The notes under the pieces are model-generated. The model ran no database searches. It worked only from the letters and a program-made list of their open reading frames with translations, and was not told the DNA's origin. From the NCBI GenBank assembly GCA_963782985.1, contig CAWALU010000003.1, positions 372,001 through 436,000 on the forward strand: 64,000 nt of DNA. The letters are read 5' to 3'. How positions within the stretch are numbered: position 1 is the stretch's first letter; each line of letters opens with the position of its first letter. Below are positions 1 through 9,346 of the stretch, piece after piece. A program made the position numbers and the translations under genes. This DNA is from CAVSWT01 sp963782985. Lineage in GTDB: Bacteria > Bacteroidota > Ignavibacteria > Ignavibacteriales > Ignavibacteriaceae.

Positions 1-1014
1 CACTCCGCTTAACTCTTTTATGGGCGGCATCAATTGAAAAATTGCAAAAAGAAATCCTAAAAACTCGCTGGCTTTTAAAGTATGCTCTTCCAATACTAAA
101 AGACCGCCGTAATAAATAATCACTACTCCCACAATCACGCTTAAAAATTCGGTGATAGGCGATGACGCATTTCTAATTCTAACAATGTGAAGCATCATTT
201 TAAAAAAGCTTTTTGTTTCCGCTTCAAATTTTTGCTTTTCATAATTTTCCATTCCAAATGCTTTTACAATTTTCACCCCTGAAATTGTTTCCTGAAGCAC
301 GCTTGTAATGTCAGCCATTTTAGCCTGAATTATTGAACTGTACTTACGAAGTTTAATTCCTATCCATCCAATTACTAAAGCCGAAAAAGGTAAAATAATA
401 AATGCCAACAAAGTAAGCCGCCAGCTTATGCTTAATGCGATTGCAAGAAAAACAATTATAGTAAGCGGCTCGCGGATTAAATTTAAAAATGTTGTTGAGA
501 TACTTGCTTGGACAATGTTAACATCATTTGTTATTCGCGAAATTAAATTGCCCACCCTTTCCTTCTTAAAAAAACTCATTGGCAATTCGTGAAGATGCTG
601 ATACGCTCTATCGCGCAAGTCTTTCATTGTGCCTTGCTCGGCGTGGGCTAAAAAGTAAGCCTGCATATATCCAAAAATATTTTTACCGAGAAAAGCAATT
701 AGCACGAGCAAACAAATTTTAAAAAGCGCTTCAGACTTGTCGCCGCTAAAAACAAAATTGTTAAATGTCTGCGATAAATCATTTTTAATATTTATGATCC
801 AATCAGGCAAAAGGCTGGTTGCTTTATCAACGGCTGAAGGCGGGGGCGCTGTTTGAGTTGTGGCAGTTTCAGAAAATAAAGTATCGAGCAAAGGAATTGT
901 TAAATAGACTGATAGACCATTTAACATAGCAAATAAAATTGTGCACACGATTGAAAGGGAAATATATTTCCAATATGGTTTAACAAATTTTAATATTCTA
1001 TAATAGGTATTCAC
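1..1014 (-). CDS. ABC exporter, transmembrane half (partial, MsbA/lipid-exporter type)
   Basis: The first 338 codons are present and the gene runs off the left edge of the window, so the nucleotide-binding domain is not seen. The visible part is a type-I ABC exporter membrane domain: an N-terminal helix (residues about 15-40), an extracytoplasmic stretch, then long helices with the intracellular coupling region LHELPMSFFKKERVGNLISR and the motif VLQETISGVKIVKAFG, both typical of MsbA-like half-transporters. Exporters of this type flip lipids or expel drugs using ATP; the substrate cannot be told from this half. I choose a GTG start at 1014 because it overlaps the upstream stop codon by one base (TAGTG), implying translational coupling to the lipoprotein gene before it. 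No ATG near the N-terminus fits better. Confidence 0.88.
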   Translation of the reverse strand, partial: MNTYYRILKFVKPYWKYISLSIVCTILFAMLNGLSVYLTIPLLDTLFSETATTQTAPPPSAVDKATSLLPDWIINIKNDLSQTFNNFVFSGDKSEALFKICLLVLIAFLGKNIFGYMQAYFLAHAEQGTMKDLRDRAYQHLHELPMSFFKKERVGNLISRITNDVNIVQASISTTFLNLIREPLTIIVFLAIALSISWRLTLLAFIILPFSALVIGWIGIKLRKYSSIIQAKMADITSVLQETISGVKIVKAFGMENYEKQKFEAETKSFFKMMLHIVRIRNASSPITEFLSVIVGVVIIYYGGLLVLEEHTLKASEFLGFLFAIFQLMPPIKELSGV

Positions 1015-2046
1015 TATGCGCTGTAATCCGGAATTTCTGGAATGCTTTCTAACCCGCAGCCGCCGCTAACTTTTATCGAATCGACTTTGCCGCCATTATT
1101 TAAATCATAAATTATTATACTTGAATTATATTTAAAGCCGTTGTCGAAAATTAATGCGTCATTTAGTAAAAAGAAATTTTTATATCCTCCGCCGTCCCAT
1201 TTATTTATTATTTTGTTTTTCTTTAAAGAATAAATATATAAAGATGAAGTCTTCGGACTTTGATTATAAAGAGTTTTATTTGCCGGAGTAACATCTGCTG
1301 TGGAAAGTATTAACAAATTGTCTGCATCTTGCCATGAAACAGCTCTAATTTTTTTTTCATCCTTTAAAATTAATTTAGGAGTTTCATCATTTTCTTTTTT
1401 AAGATAAAACAAATTTTCGTCATCTTTTACGACCGTCTTTAATTCGGCTTCCAACTCCTCTGATTTTAAATTTAAATCTTTTTTAGGAAGCGAAGGATAA
1501 CCCTCCTTAATTAAATTATAAATTTTCTTTTCGTTCAAAAGTTCTTTTCCAAATGCATTAAAAATATAAGTATGCTGATTTATGAAATCTGAAACTTTTA
1601 TATCAACCGTATTCAAAGCTACTTTAAAATTATTGTTATCTAACCATTCAGTAAATACCTGCATTCCATTTCCCAAAGTGGTTATAAGGGCAACTGAATT
1701 AGAATCTAGATTAATATTATAAAGTTTTACTCTGGTAATAAAAGGGAAGACGCCCCGCTTCCCGTAATTTCTCGCGGTTAAAAAGAAAGCCGCCTTTCTA
1801 TTTTCTGAAAACGAAAGCTGCACAACTCTTTCGTTTGGCGATGACCAAAATTTTTTAACCTTTTTGCTTTGGAAATCATATTTGTATAAGCCGGGTTTCT
1901 CGCCAACCATTCCCACAAAAATAAATTGAGAGTTCTCTTTTTTTAATAATTGATTTACATTTTGATTTTTTTGCTCATCTTTGCCTTTATCGCCGCAGCC
2001 GTAAATTAATGATTATTAATAAAAGAGAAAAAAAATATTTAACCAT
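1014..2046 (-). CDS. lipoprotein with WD40/propeller-like body, frameshifted in the signal peptide
   Basis: The long reading frame (300 residues from an internal GTG) extends upstream without a start until a TAA pair, but reads IYGCGDKGK just after it, a lipobox with Cys codon at 1997-1995. The neighbouring frame starts with ATG at 2046, overlapping the stop of the M50 gene, and reads MVKYFFSLLLI. Skipping one A near 2012 joins the two into MVKYFFSLLLISLIYGC, a textbook lipoprotein signal. I therefore treat this as one gene with a one-base insertion. The mature part contains repeated blade-like stretches (ISWQDADNLLILST-like, KIINKWDGG) that suggest a TolB/WD40-type propeller, but I do not recognise a family. 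It sits between an M50 protease and an ABC exporter and overlaps both. Confidence 0.6.
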
Positions 2047-2689
2047 TAATTAATTTCTCCAACTGCATAAATAAATCTAAAATGAAATTAATTATTTTGA
2101 TAAAATATCCCCACAGCGGGCTGTAAATAAAAAGCAGCAAAATTATGCTTCCGTAAAAACCAAGACTTAAAATTTTAGCGGTAAAATTATTTGGGAAAAC
2201 ATCATATAAAATATGCGAACCATCCAACGGAGGGATAGGCAGCAGATTAAAAGCAAACAAAAAAACATTAAAAAATACTCCGTACCAAAAAATATTTACA
2301 ACGTACTGCTGATTGGCAAAATTTAAATTCAAAGCAATTACAAATCCGATAAAAAAAATAAACGCGAGTAGAAAATTTGAAAGAGGACCGGCAAAAGAAA
2401 CAATTGCATCATCTCTTAAATGATTTTTAAAATTTCTTCTGTCAATCGGAACCGGCTTTGCCCAGCCGATCAGCGCGATGCCGGAAGCAAAAGACATAAT
2501 AGGCATTATTAAAGTGCCGACAAGATCAGCGTGTTTAAAAGGATTGAGCGTTAATCGTCCCAAATTTTTTGCGGTATTGTCCCCAAGTTTTGAAGCCAAA
2601 AATGCGTGGGCAAATTCATGAATTGTTATCGAAATAAAAAACATCGGTAAAAAAGTTAAAAATGAAATTAGCTTCTCGGTTACGTGCAT
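2039..2689 (-). CDS. site-2 protease family (M50) membrane metalloprotease
   Basis: The protein has 216 residues with several membrane helices and the zinc-binding motif HEFAH at residues 24-28. The second M50 signature, NLLPIPPLDGS, lies near residues 147-158 and supplies the third ligand (Asp). This is the short YwhC/Rip-like class without a PDZ domain; family members cut membrane-embedded peptides, but the substrate here is unknown. Start ATG at 2689 gives the standard length. The end overlaps the ATG of the downstream lipoprotein gene by 8 bases, so the two are probably one transcript. The upstream 150 bases are a divergent intergenic region shared with hicB. Confidence 0.9.
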   Translation of the reverse strand: MHVTEKLISFLTFLPMFFISITIHEFAHAFLASKLGDNTAKNLGRLTLNPFKHADLVGTLIMPIMSFASGIALIGWAKPVPIDRRNFKNHLRDDAIVSFAGPLSNFLLAFIFFIGFVIALNLNFANQQYVVNIFWYGVFFNVFLFAFNLLPIPPLDGSHILYDVFPNNFTAKILSLGFYGSIILLLFIYSPLWGYFIKIINFILDLFMQLEKLING

Positions 2690-2842
2690 ATCTATTAAAA
2701 TTGCTTTTCTTGGTTTTAAAATTTGAATATAAATATAAACATTTAACTACTATCTTTTCATTCTTAATAGGGATGAGGATTTTTATATTAGTTCTAATAA
2801 GAAACGTGTTACTTTTTTAAAATTTTTTTAGCAGGAGAAAAC

Positions 2843-3067
2843 ATGTTTAGAAATCTAAATATAATAATTGAAAATGATGAGTTTGGATATTTTAGTTACT
2901 GTCCTGAGTTAGAAGGATGTCACTCACAAGGAGAAAATTTAGACGATGCCTTAAAAAATATTAAAGAGGCAATTGAATTATATTTAGAAACTCTTTCAGA
3001 TGAAGAAAAAAAGTTATTAAAAGCCAAAGAAATTATTACTGCAAATTTTGAGGCATCTATTACCTAA
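2843..3067 (+). CDS. hicB: HicB-family antitoxin (short form)
   Basis: The 74-residue protein shows the HicB/UPF0150 partial RNase-H-like fold: IIENDEFGYFSYCPELEGCHSQGENLDDALKNI followed by an EAIELYLE helix. It is the short form without a C-terminal DNA-binding domain. A ribosome site (AGGAG) lies about 6 bases before the ATG. In this family HicB binds and silences the HicA mRNA interferase. The reading frame is intact, but the toxin that follows is broken, so this antitoxin may have no active partner in the locus. Upstream, an ATTAG-TT-CTAAT inverted repeat near 2788-2799 could be an operator, which is only a guess. Confidence 0.85.
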   Translation: MFRNLNIIIENDEFGYFSYCPELEGCHSQGENLDDALKNIKEAIELYLETLSDEEKKLLKAKEIITANFEASIT

Positions 3068-3256
3068 GTTTCCTCGTATGAATGCTGCTGAAGCAGAGTC
3101 TTTAATTTTAAAAATGGAGTCACTCTTCTAAGAACAAAAGGAAGCGACAGAATTTATACGAAGCAAAATAAAAGAATAGTTATTCCATTTCATACCGGTA
3201 AAATTTTGCATCCCAAAATTATTAAACAAATAATAAATGCCGTTGAAGAAAAATAA
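3060..3256 (+). pseudogene. hicA: HicA mRNA interferase toxin, degraded
   Basis: Directly after hicB the sequence reads PKFPRMNAAEAESLILK, shifts frame at a five-A run (3110-3114), and continues NGVTLLRTKGSDRIYTKQN... to HPKIIKQIINAVEEK and a TAA at 3254-3256. This is a recognisable HicA fold (dsRBD-like toxin of about 60-65 residues). Three lesions are visible. The position where MPK would begin is TTA rather than a start codon. One base is missing in the A-run. The usual GSH catalytic triplet reads GSD, so the catalytic His is gone. The frameshift alone could be a sequencing error, but the missing His and start codon point to real inactivation. Order hicB then hicA is the less common arrangement. 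Confidence 0.72.
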
Positions 3257-3258
3257 TT

Positions 3259-4149
3259 TTATCCTCTGGGATGATATTCTTTATGAACCTGCTTAATATA
3301 TTCCCGGTCAATGTGAGTATAAATTTGAGTTGTAGAAATATCAGAATGCCCGAGCATTTCCTGCACCGCTCTTAAGTCAGCGCCGCCCTCCAGCAAATGA
3401 GTAGCGAATGAATGCCTAAATGTATGCGGATGAACTTGCTTTGTTATCCCGGCTTCTCTAACGTATCGGTCAACAATTTTCCAAACGCCCATCCGCGATA
3501 ATTTTTTTCCGCGGCTGTTTAAGAAAACATAATTCTCACTTTGTAATTGCTTCGAAAGAAGAGTGCGGGAATTTTTTAAATATTCGGTTATCCATTTTAC
3601 GGCGCTTTCACCAATAGGAATTAATCTTTCTTTCGAGCCTTTGCCGAAAACACGAATCATTTCTTCATTAAAAAATAGATCAGAGATTTTAAGACTAATT
3701 AATTCTGAAATTCTAACCCCGCAAGCGTAAAACAATTCAAGAATTGCTTTATCACGAAGCCCAAGTTTTCCTTGAGTATCAGGCTGGTTTAAAATTTTTT
3801 CTACTTCATTAAAGGAAAGAACGTGCGGAAGATTTTTTGAGAGCTTTGGCGTTTCAACTTTATCTATGGGATTAAATTTAATATAGCCGCTAAGAAAAAG
3901 ATATTTAAAAAATCCTTTAAGCGAAGAATAATAACGCGCCGCCGAAGTATTTGACAAGCCCAGTTCATTCAGTTCTTTAAAAAATTCGATCAGCAGTAAA
4001 TAATTAATTTGGGAAGGGTCGTCAATATTTTTTGAAGCCGCAAAATTTATGAATGATGAAATATCGTTTTTATAAGAGCCGACGGTATTTGGGGATAAAT
4101 TTTTTTCAAGAGTTAAAAACGATAGATATTCTTTTAAAAAAATATTCAT
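3259..4149 (-). CDS. xerD: site-specific tyrosine recombinase XerD/XerC
   Basis: The 296-residue protein has an N-terminal SAM-like core-binding domain (residues 1-85) and a catalytic domain with the full set: R146 (ACGVRISEL), a beta-hairpin Lys near 170-173, H242/R245 in HPHTFRHSF, H268 in LGHSD and nucleophile Y277 in TQIYTHI. Xer recombinases resolve chromosome dimers at dif. XerD is preferred over XerC by overall similarity, but a single Xer may serve here. The gene overlaps the upstream HD-phosphohydrolase gene by ATGA, so they are translated from one message. It is not linked to any integrase target or mobile element, and the housekeeping role fits. Confidence 0.93.
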   Translation of the reverse strand: MNIFLKEYLSFLTLEKNLSPNTVGSYKNDISSFINFAASKNIDDPSQINYLLLIEFFKELNELGLSNTSAARYYSSLKGFFKYLFLSGYIKFNPIDKVETPKLSKNLPHVLSFNEVEKILNQPDTQGKLGLRDKAILELFYACGVRISELISLKISDLFFNEEMIRVFGKGSKERLIPIGESAVKWITEYLKNSRTLLSKQLQSENYVFLNSRGKKLSRMGVWKIVDRYVREAGITKQVHPHTFRHSFATHLLEGGADLRAVQEMLGHSDISTTQIYTHIDREYIKQVHKEYHPRG

Positions 4150-6359
4150 ATTTTTTCTTTTTTCTCTTCCACTCCCTTTTCAACTTCATCTTGCTTCGGA
4201 TATCTAATTCTTCTGTGATGCTGCCCAAGCAAAATACTTATAAAGGCTTCCTTAATTTTACTTATATCGCTAAATGTAATTGGGGATTCATCAAGCTGTC
4301 CATTTTCAATTCTGGAATTAATAATATTGTCTATAACGTTTTCAACTTTTACAGCGTCAGGCTCTTCAATTGAACGCACGGCGGATTCGCTGCCATCCGC
4401 AAGCATTATTATTGCCGTTTCTTTTGTATGCGGTTTTGGACCTGGATATTTATAATCTTCAACATTTACCTTTTCTTCCCCATAAAGTTTTTTTGCCTTC
4501 TCATAAAAGAAAGACATAACCATTGTGCCGTGATGAGCGGGAATAAAATCAATTATTTCCTGCGGAAGATTATTTGCTTCCGCTAATTCAACGCCTTCTT
4601 TCACGTGCTTAACAATTAAGCTTACGCTTTCTTCGGGAGTAAGTCCTTCGTGAAGATTTTGATTATTTAATTGGTTCTCTACAAAATTTTTGGGCGAAAT
4701 AGTTTTCCCGATATCGTGATAATAAGCTCCCACCCTTGCCAGCAGAGGGTTTGCGTTTATTTTTTCCGCGGCTGTTTCCGCAAGCGTTCCCATCGTCATT
4801 GAATGATTAAATGTTCCGGGAGCTTTGCGCGAAAGTTCTTTAAGCAAAGGCGAATCGAAATTTGAAAGCTCCAATAATGTTAAATCGGTTGTTATCTTAA
4901 AAAACTTTTCAAAGAAGATTAATAATCCATAAGTAAGCACCGGACTTATTAAAGCGTTGGATGCAATAAATGCAAATTCAATTAATAGTTTATCGGCTTC
5001 CGCAAATCGCTCCAACCCGAAAGCGGCAATTCCAATTGTGTAGCCTAAAAGTATAAATAAAAATGATCTGAAAATTTGCGATCTGTTTTTTATATCTCTA
5101 ACGGAATAAACCGCAAGCGCGCCGGCAAAAATACTTAATACTGAAAAAGTATAATCGTTGCCGCGCAAAGCGCCCGCTATTAAAGAAATAATTACTGTGG
5201 AATAAAAGCCTACGCGGGAATCAAATGTAATTGTAAGCAGCATTGAAGCTGCCGGAATAAATATTAAAAGATAAATGGGGGTTGGAACAGCTACCTGATT
5301 TACAAGATACGTTATGAATGAAAAGAATAAAAATAAAATCGCTATTAAAATTATTTTTTGATTATCATAAAAAATTTTCTTTCTAAAAAGAAAAACATAA
5401 ATAATTAATAAGGAGAGCAGAAATGCAATATGTAAAAACTTGCCGAACAATTGCAAGTATAATCCGTCGTCGCCAATCTTTTCACCCTTTGCAGCTTTGT
5501 AGGAATCTATTTTTAGCTTTGTTTCATTTGTAATCCTATCATGTTTTCCCACTATCCTTTCATTCTCTGTAACAATCCCGCTCGATTTGGAAACATTGTT
5601 TTTAGCCTGTTCTATAAGTTCCTCTGTAAACGGCTGGCTGTAAACTAAATTGGGAAATATAAAATGGTTTACATATTCAAGTAGTGCAGTTTGAATATTA
5701 GAGGGATAATTAAATTTATTAATGATATCATTAGCTGTTGTTTTTGCTTTTTCCAGAGCGGTAAAAAATGATATCGGTTCAATCTCTTCTATGTTGCCGG
5801 TTCTAAGCGCGATGCTGTCTCTATAATTTAGATCAACGGGATAGTCTAATACATCGGAATTATAAATGCTATTTAAAACATTTTTGCTTACGGAAAAAAA
5901 TTTGTTAAGAGTAAAACCATTTATTGAGATTAGATTTTTATCCTGCATTCGTAAATTTTTAAGGGTATTGAATGACTGAGCGCTTAAAAATGTTGGGTTT
6001 ATAATTTGTCCGCCGCCCCCGGTATTTGAACTGTCAATAGAGGCGCGTAAGAAAGAGTTGTACTTGTTTAATGAGTCAATATTATCGGCTCTTAGGGTGT
6101 TTTTAACAAAAACCGGGAATACGCTTTTTACTGCTTCCTTTATTTCTGATTCATAAACAGCAGGATCTTTAATTATGGGGAAACTGAAAGGCGCAATTAA
6201 ATCATCATGAATCCAAATTGTTCCTACGTTTACTTCCGATTCAATTGATTCCCCTTTTGGGAACATTAATACAATTAATAAAATTGTAATTATTACAATT
6301 ATGAATCGTACTTTTTTATTGGTCTTAAAATTAAATTTTTTCTCTTCAGGCATTTCCAT
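4146..6359 (-). CDS. PgpH-like 7TM-HD phosphohydrolase (c-di-AMP phosphodiesterase family)
   Basis: The 737-residue protein begins with a short cytoplasmic segment and one membrane helix (20-33), then an extracytoplasmic 7TMR-HDED domain (about 40-300), a bundle of seven helices (about 310-490) and a C-terminal HD domain. In the HD domain H519 (FNHSM), H548-D549 (YYHDIGK) and the PAHHGT motif near 607 are all present, so it should be active. Characterised relatives (Listeria PgpH) hydrolyse cyclic di-AMP to pApA. The order of domains and length match PgpH. It overlaps the HAD gene upstream and xerD downstream, forming a three-gene coupled unit. No diadenylate cyclase gene is in the window. 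Confidence 0.9.
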   Translation of the reverse strand: MEMPEEKKFNFKTNKKVRFIIVIITILLIVLMFPKGESIESEVNVGTIWIHDDLIAPFSFPIIKDPAVYESEIKEAVKSVFPVFVKNTLRADNIDSLNKYNSFLRASIDSSNTGGGGQIINPTFLSAQSFNTLKNLRMQDKNLISINGFTLNKFFSVSKNVLNSIYNSDVLDYPVDLNYRDSIALRTGNIEEIEPISFFTALEKAKTTANDIINKFNYPSNIQTALLEYVNHFIFPNLVYSQPFTEELIEQAKNNVSKSSGIVTENERIVGKHDRITNETKLKIDSYKAAKGEKIGDDGLYLQLFGKFLHIAFLLSLLIIYVFLFRKKIFYDNQKIILIAILFLFFSFITYLVNQVAVPTPIYLLIFIPAASMLLTITFDSRVGFYSTVIISLIAGALRGNDYTFSVLSIFAGALAVYSVRDIKNRSQIFRSFLFILLGYTIGIAAFGLERFAEADKLLIEFAFIASNALISPVLTYGLLIFFEKFFKITTDLTLLELSNFDSPLLKELSRKAPGTFNHSMTMGTLAETAAEKINANPLLARVGAYYHDIGKTISPKNFVENQLNNQNLHEGLTPEESVSLIVKHVKEGVELAEANNLPQEIIDFIPAHHGTMVMSFFYEKAKKLYGEEKVNVEDYKYPGPKPHTKETAIIMLADGSESAVRSIEEPDAVKVENVIDNIINSRIENGQLDESPITFSDISKIKEAFISILLGQHHRRIRYPKQDEVEKGVEEKKEKI

Positions 6360-7203
6360 TCCTTTTAGCCTTTAAAACCATTTCTAAAAATTCTGCCGCG
6401 CCGTCCTCATTATTAGTTCGTTTAGTTATAATATTTGCCAGGCTTTTTATTTCGGGCGCCGCGTTAGCAAGCGCAACCTTTAGCGCTTTTGTTTTGAATA
6501 AGCTCAAATCGTTATACCAGTCGCCCAGCACGGCGCTATGTTCTTCTTTTAACTTTAAATGTTTTAAAAGTCTGATAGCGCCTTTTCCTTTAGAAGTATT
6601 TTTATTCCTGATGTGAAGATAATAAACTCCTTCGTAGGTCATTGAACGGAATGACGAAGCCGAGATGCCAAAAGTATAAGGGAAGTTCATTTTTTCTTTA
6701 ACGTATTGAATTGAATCTTGATTATCTCCTGCAAACGCAACCTCTAAAGTTTGTTTTAAATAATTATTGTATGATTGCACCTCTTCATATTTTGCTCCAA
6801 ATTTATCCATCACTGCGGGAATAACAGAATTATTTTCCGTGTAATAAATAGCGTCGGCATGGCATAAAGCAATATGAATTAAATATTGATCGGCAAAATT
6901 TAAAGCTTTTTTAATATATTTTTCTTTTATAAAAGATTCAAAAATAATTTTACCTTCGGGATAACTTTTAATCATACCCCCATCTAAAGAAATTAAAGGA
7001 GTATCAATCTCCAGCTCTTCAGCGTATTTTGTAAGCGCAGAGTGAAGCCTTCCGCTGGCAAAAGTAAAATGAACTCCGTATTCTTTTAATTGTTTAACCA
7101 GAACTTTAGTTTCTTCTCCAATTATTCCGGCTTTAGAGAGCAGCGTTCCATCTAAATCAAAAAAGATAACCTCAATTTTTTTTAAAGAATCGTTTGAATG
7201 CAT
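6346..7203 (-). CDS. Cof-type HAD-superfamily phosphatase
   Basis: The 285-residue HAD hydrolase shows motif I FFDLDGTLL (nucleophile D16, acid D18), motif II in FASGRL, and motif IV GDWYNDLSLF close to residue 238. The large C2-type cap inserted between motifs II and III puts it in the Cof/YidA subfamily, whose members remove phosphate from sugar phosphates or cofactors such as FMN and PLP. Substrate is not predictable. It overlaps the following PgpH-like gene by 14 bases and follows the symporter end by only a few bases, suggesting co-transcription. Confidence 0.87.
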   Translation of the reverse strand: MHSNDSLKKIEVIFFDLDGTLLSKAGIIGEETKVLVKQLKEYGVHFTFASGRLHSALTKYAEELEIDTPLISLDGGMIKSYPEGKIIFESFIKEKYIKKALNFADQYLIHIALCHADAIYYTENNSVIPAVMDKFGAKYEEVQSYNNYLKQTLEVAFAGDNQDSIQYVKEKMNFPYTFGISASSFRSMTYEGVYYLHIRNKNTSKGKGAIRLLKHLKLKEEHSAVLGDWYNDLSLFKTKALKVALANAAPEIKSLANIITKRTNNEDGAAEFLEMVLKAKRNGNA

Positions 7204-7206
7204 AAA

Positions 7207-8955
7207 TTATTTTATAACCGTCTTCCATCCAAGTTCAGATAAATTTTTATAGATGACGAAAATGGAAATCACCGCTACGATTAAGCAAATTATAGCTGAT
7301 GTATAATCGCTAAAAATTAAGCTGCCAATTCCCAGTAGCATTGAATAAACCAACGCCACCCCAAAAAGCCAATTTAAAAACATTCTAAAAAAACCAACAT
7401 CGCTTTTAACATTGGGCAGGCGGGATGATATTTTTTTCCACAGAACACCGCCGGGATGAATTTTTTCATAAAAAGAAAACAGAACTTTTTCATCAGTCGG
7501 CTTGGTTAAAAAAGTAACCGCAAGCCAAACCACGGTGGTAATTGAAACAAGATAAAATAAAGTTATAGGAAATACTATTCCATAAATTTTTAAAAAGGGT
7601 AAAACTACAAAAGGAGTTATCATTGCTGAAATTTCAGACCAGGCATTTATTCTCCACCAGAACCATCTTAAAATTAAAACCAGACCAACGCCGGCGCCTG
7701 CTTCCATAATAAATTCCCATGCGCCTGAAATTCTATTAATAAATAAAGTAACCACTATCGAAAGAAGCATAAGCAGCATTGTTATTAATCGCGAGGTTAA
7801 AACGTAATGTTTTTCTTTTTCATTTTGTTTTATAAATCTTCTATAAAAATCATTAATTAAATATGATGAACCCCAGTTTAACTGCGTGGCAATGGTACTC
7901 ATATATGCGGCAAAAAATGCGGCGACTAATAATCCTTTTAAACCTATAGGAAGAAAATCATTCATTGCATATATGTAGCCCATACCTTTTTCATTTACTC
8001 CCAAATCAGGATAGAGGATTAAAGATGCAATTCCCACAAGCACCCAGGGCCAGGGTCTAATGGCGTAATGTGTAATTTGAAAAAATAATGTAGCGAACAA
8101 AGAATTTTTTTCATCCTTAGCTGACATCATTCGTTGCGCAACATATCCGCCGCCGCCGGGCTCTGCACCGGGATACCACGACGCCCACCATATTATTCCA
8201 ACGTAAGCAAGGAAGGAAGCAACGCTTAACGCAAATGCGCCTGCTATTGAGCCGGCATCAGTAATTGTTGGGAAAAAATCAAATACAAATGCGGGAAGTT
8301 TTTCTTTCATTCCGCTTATTCCGCCAACTTGCGAGGAGTTTACTACAAGTATTGAAAGTATAATTGTTCCAGTCATTGCAAGTACAAATTGAAATGCATC
8401 GGTAACTACAACTCCCCATAAACCGGAGAGCGCTGAATAGAAAGCAACCAGCAGCATGCAGCCGAAAACGTAATATAAAACTTGAGATTCGGGGATGTTA
8501 AACATTCCAGTTAAAATGGAAATCATTGCTTTGTTTACCCAGCCCATTATTATGAGGTTCATAAACAAGCCGAGGTATATTGCGCGGAAGCCTCTTAAAA
8601 ATCTTGCCGGTTTACCTGAGTATCGAATTTCCGCAAATTCAACTTCGGTCATAATTCCGGCTCGTCTCCATAGCTTCGCAAAAAAGAAAACCGTTAGCAG
8701 TCCGCCGAAAGCAAAATTCCACCAAACCCAGTTTCCGGCAACTCCGTTTTTAGCGACAAGTTCTGTTACTGCAAGCGGCGTATCGGCGGCAAATGTAGTT
8801 GCTACCATTGAAAGTCCCGCAAGATACCAGGGGAGATTTCTTCCCGACAGAAAAAATTCATCGGTGCTTTTTCCGGCGCGTTTAGAATAATACAAAGCAA
8901 TACTAATTGAAAATACAAAGTAGGCGGCGATAATAAGATAATCCAGCAGCTCCAA
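7207..8955 (-). CDS. sodium:solute symporter (SSS/SLC5 family)
   Basis: This multi-spanning transporter of the LeuT-like SSS fold begins with ELLDYLIIAAYFVFSISIALYYSKR and the conserved segment DEFFLSGRNLPWYLAGLSMVATTFAADTPL. Family members couple Na+ entry to uptake of sugars, amino acids, nucleosides or vitamins. The open frame extends to 9075, but the first 40 residues look like untranslated leader. I prefer the TTG at 8955, preceded by GAGGGA a few bases upstream, giving about 582 residues and putting the first membrane helix at the N-terminus. Aromatic-rich loops (WWNFAFGG, WWASWYPGAEPGGGG) are as in uncharacterised Bacteroidota members. Substrate unknown. Confidence 0.88.
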   Translation of the reverse strand: MELLDYLIIAAYFVFSISIALYYSKRAGKSTDEFFLSGRNLPWYLAGLSMVATTFAADTPLAVTELVAKNGVAGNWVWWNFAFGGLLTVFFFAKLWRRAGIMTEVEFAEIRYSGKPARFLRGFRAIYLGLFMNLIIMGWVNKAMISILTGMFNIPESQVLYYVFGCMLLVAFYSALSGLWGVVVTDAFQFVLAMTGTIILSILVVNSSQVGGISGMKEKLPAFVFDFFPTITDAGSIAGAFALSVASFLAYVGIIWWASWYPGAEPGGGGYVAQRMMSAKDEKNSLFATLFFQITHYAIRPWPWVLVGIASLILYPDLGVNEKGMGYIYAMNDFLPIGLKGLLVAAFFAAYMSTIATQLNWGSSYLINDFYRRFIKQNEKEKHYVLTSRLITMLLMLLSIVVTLFINRISGAWEFIMEAGAGVGLVLILRWFWWRINAWSEISAMITPFVVLPFLKIYGIVFPITLFYLVSITTVVWLAVTFLTKPTDEKVLFSFYEKIHPGGVLWKKISSRLPNVKSDVGFFRMFLNWLFGVALVYSMLLGIGSLIFSDYTSAIICLIVAVISIFVIYKNLSELGWKTVIK

Positions 8956-9282
8956 ATTTCCCTCGCTAAGTATGAAAGTAATATGATAAAACTTTAGATA
9001 TAATTTAGTAAAATTTTTAATATGATGAGATAAGTAATTGAGGATGAGACAATTGAACCAGCTAAAAAATTCCAATTAAAATTAAGGCTGATGAGGTTCA
9101 TTTTCTCAATATTAAAAATGAGTAGTTCATTTGTTCTATCAAACATGCAATAAAAGAGATTTTGATTAGAAAATGCACCAAAAAATAACACATTTAAGCT
9201 ATTTCAAATTAAATAATTTAGGAAGATATTTACCTCAGATTTTTTAGTTACATAGCGGTAAGTGAGGGGGGATTCCTTCCAA

Positions 9283-9315
9283 AATAATGCAGGCGCTGGT
9301 CACGCCTGCATTATT
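9283..9315 (-). terminator. perfect 13-bp hairpin terminator
   Basis: A perfect inverted repeat (AATAATGCAGGCG / CGCCTGCATTATT, 9283-9295 and 9303-9315) with a 7-base loop lies just after the DUF1579 gene. On the minus strand it is followed by a short TTTT, so it is a moderate rho-independent terminator for that gene; on the plus strand ATTATTTT follows, so it could work both ways. Confidence 0.75.
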
Positions 9316-9346
9316 ATTTTAAATGCTCCAATAATTATTTTACAAA

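Noticed and set aside
8994..9191. A 65-residue minus-strand frame and the N-terminal extension of the symporter in the same stretch
   Set aside because: No ribosome site, low-complexity hydrophobic text, and it overlaps the leader of the symporter, whose better start is the TTG at 8955.
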